From: Steinernema hermaphroditum
Lineage: Eukaryota; Nematoda; Chromadorea; Rhabditida; Steinernematidae
DNA: 64,000 nucleotides
Direction of reading: 5' to 3'
Assembly: GCA_030435675.1 (NCBI GenBank)
Contig: CM059624.1
Span: 15,586,769-15,650,768 of the forward strand
Shown here: piece by piece, positions 63,479 through 64,000 of the stretch
Layout: the number at the start of each line of letters is the position of its first letter
Position numbering within the stretch: the first letter of the stretch is position 1
Notes under the pieces: model-generated
Seen by the model: the letters and a program-made list of their open reading frames with translations, nothing else
The model's database searches: none
What the model was told of the DNA's origin: nothing
Translations under genes and position numbers: made by a program

Positions 63479-64000
63479 AGAAGTTGTGCTGCTGGTAGCT
63501 TGCATCTAAAATGCTAGCGAGTCGAGTCAGGCGTGTCCACTCGAAATTCTCAACTCGAGATGAATCGCAGCTAGAGCCGTGACGTGAGATTTCAATCTCA
63601 GGCGTTAGCATCAGCTTCAGCTTCTTCAGTTCGCTTAAAAGGAGTCTTCATCTTCTTCATCTTTCATATGTACGTGTATCTAAAATCACTATCATCCTTC
63701 TCATTGAGCTAGTTGGCTGAACTGCTTCCACAAGTTCCCGTTCTAGAGCTCAGTTCACAGAGTAGCATGTACCACATGTATCAATAGCTCCTCCAAATGT
63801 AGCATAAAAATAGCACTTAAAAACTGCACACTTCATTCTAAACTTTCCCAACACTAACAAAAAAATGTCCCTCGTTTTCCAAAGCTCTACACCGACACCA
63901 GTCAGTATTGCCCTCTTCGGATTAGCGGCGCCCTTTTGAATTGTGAATCACAGATCTAAAGGACAGCGATGTTTTCTTTTTGCGCCATTGCTGACCACAG
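63479..64000. other. Window edge, no supported gene
   Basis: AT-rich sequence; no exon recognised before the end of the window. Confidence 0.35.

Overview
This window reads as nuclear DNA of a free-living-type nematode, most likely a diplogastrid (Pristionchus-like) worm. The lineage call is inference. The grounds are many 36-50 bp introns with TTTCAG-type acceptors, trans-splice-like acceptors just upstream of start codons, closely spaced same-strand genes that look like operons, nematode chemoreceptors, a nematode fatty-acid/retinol-binding-like gene, and Tc1/mariner-type and Merlin-type DNA transposons. All gene models were assembled by eye from splice signals, and the lengths of the main models close in frame.

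Layout. About 1-12.3 kb is gene-poor and carries Tc1-like and mariner remnants, a SINE-like insertion and dispersed repeats. An intronless Srh-like chemoreceptor lies at 12.3-13.2 kb, and a six-exon Srx/Srg-superfamily receptor lies at 15.8-16.8 kb (-). A tandem trio of class-3 aldehyde dehydrogenase genes (-) occupies 17.6-28.8 kb. Gaps between the copies and one intron are packed with mobile DNA: a nested 1 kb repeat, a 1.27 kb near-perfect palindrome, a GACTC-rich element with a 10-bp target duplication, and a Merlin transposon with an 8-bp target duplication and a recognisable transposase. A tRNA-Arg(ACG) follows, then the nucleolar rRNA-processing gene EBP2 (29.7-31.1 kb). Next come two tRNA-Thr(CGT) genes in an inverted duplication around an intronless chemoreceptor (32.0-34.8 kb). 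A block of conserved genes follows: an SLC41 Mg2+ transporter (-, 36.2-38.0 kb) divergent from deoxyhypusine hydroxylase (38.7-39.9 kb) and mitoribosomal DAP3/mS29 (40.0-41.5 kb). A FAR-like lipid-binding gene (-) and a compact three-gene array of unrecognised coiled-coil proteins (-, 42.5-45.8 kb) come after that. From 46 kb to the end the window is mostly repeats, with an orphan membrane-protein exon, a single-exon orphan protein (53.3-54.2 kb), a pseudogene with one in-frame stop, and a LINE remnant.

How the genes work together. dohh and dap3 are on the same strand, 188 bp apart, with a splice-acceptor-like site before the second, so they look like an operon joining eIF5A hypusination with mitochondrial translation. 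The coiled-coil trio is spaced 160 and about 105 bp apart; two of its members carry PP1-docking-like RVxF motifs. The ALDH array shows duplication, mosaic gene conversion and decay of a fourth copy. Several paralogous or duplicated segments preserve the empty site of a neighbouring insertion, so the window documents its own transposition history.
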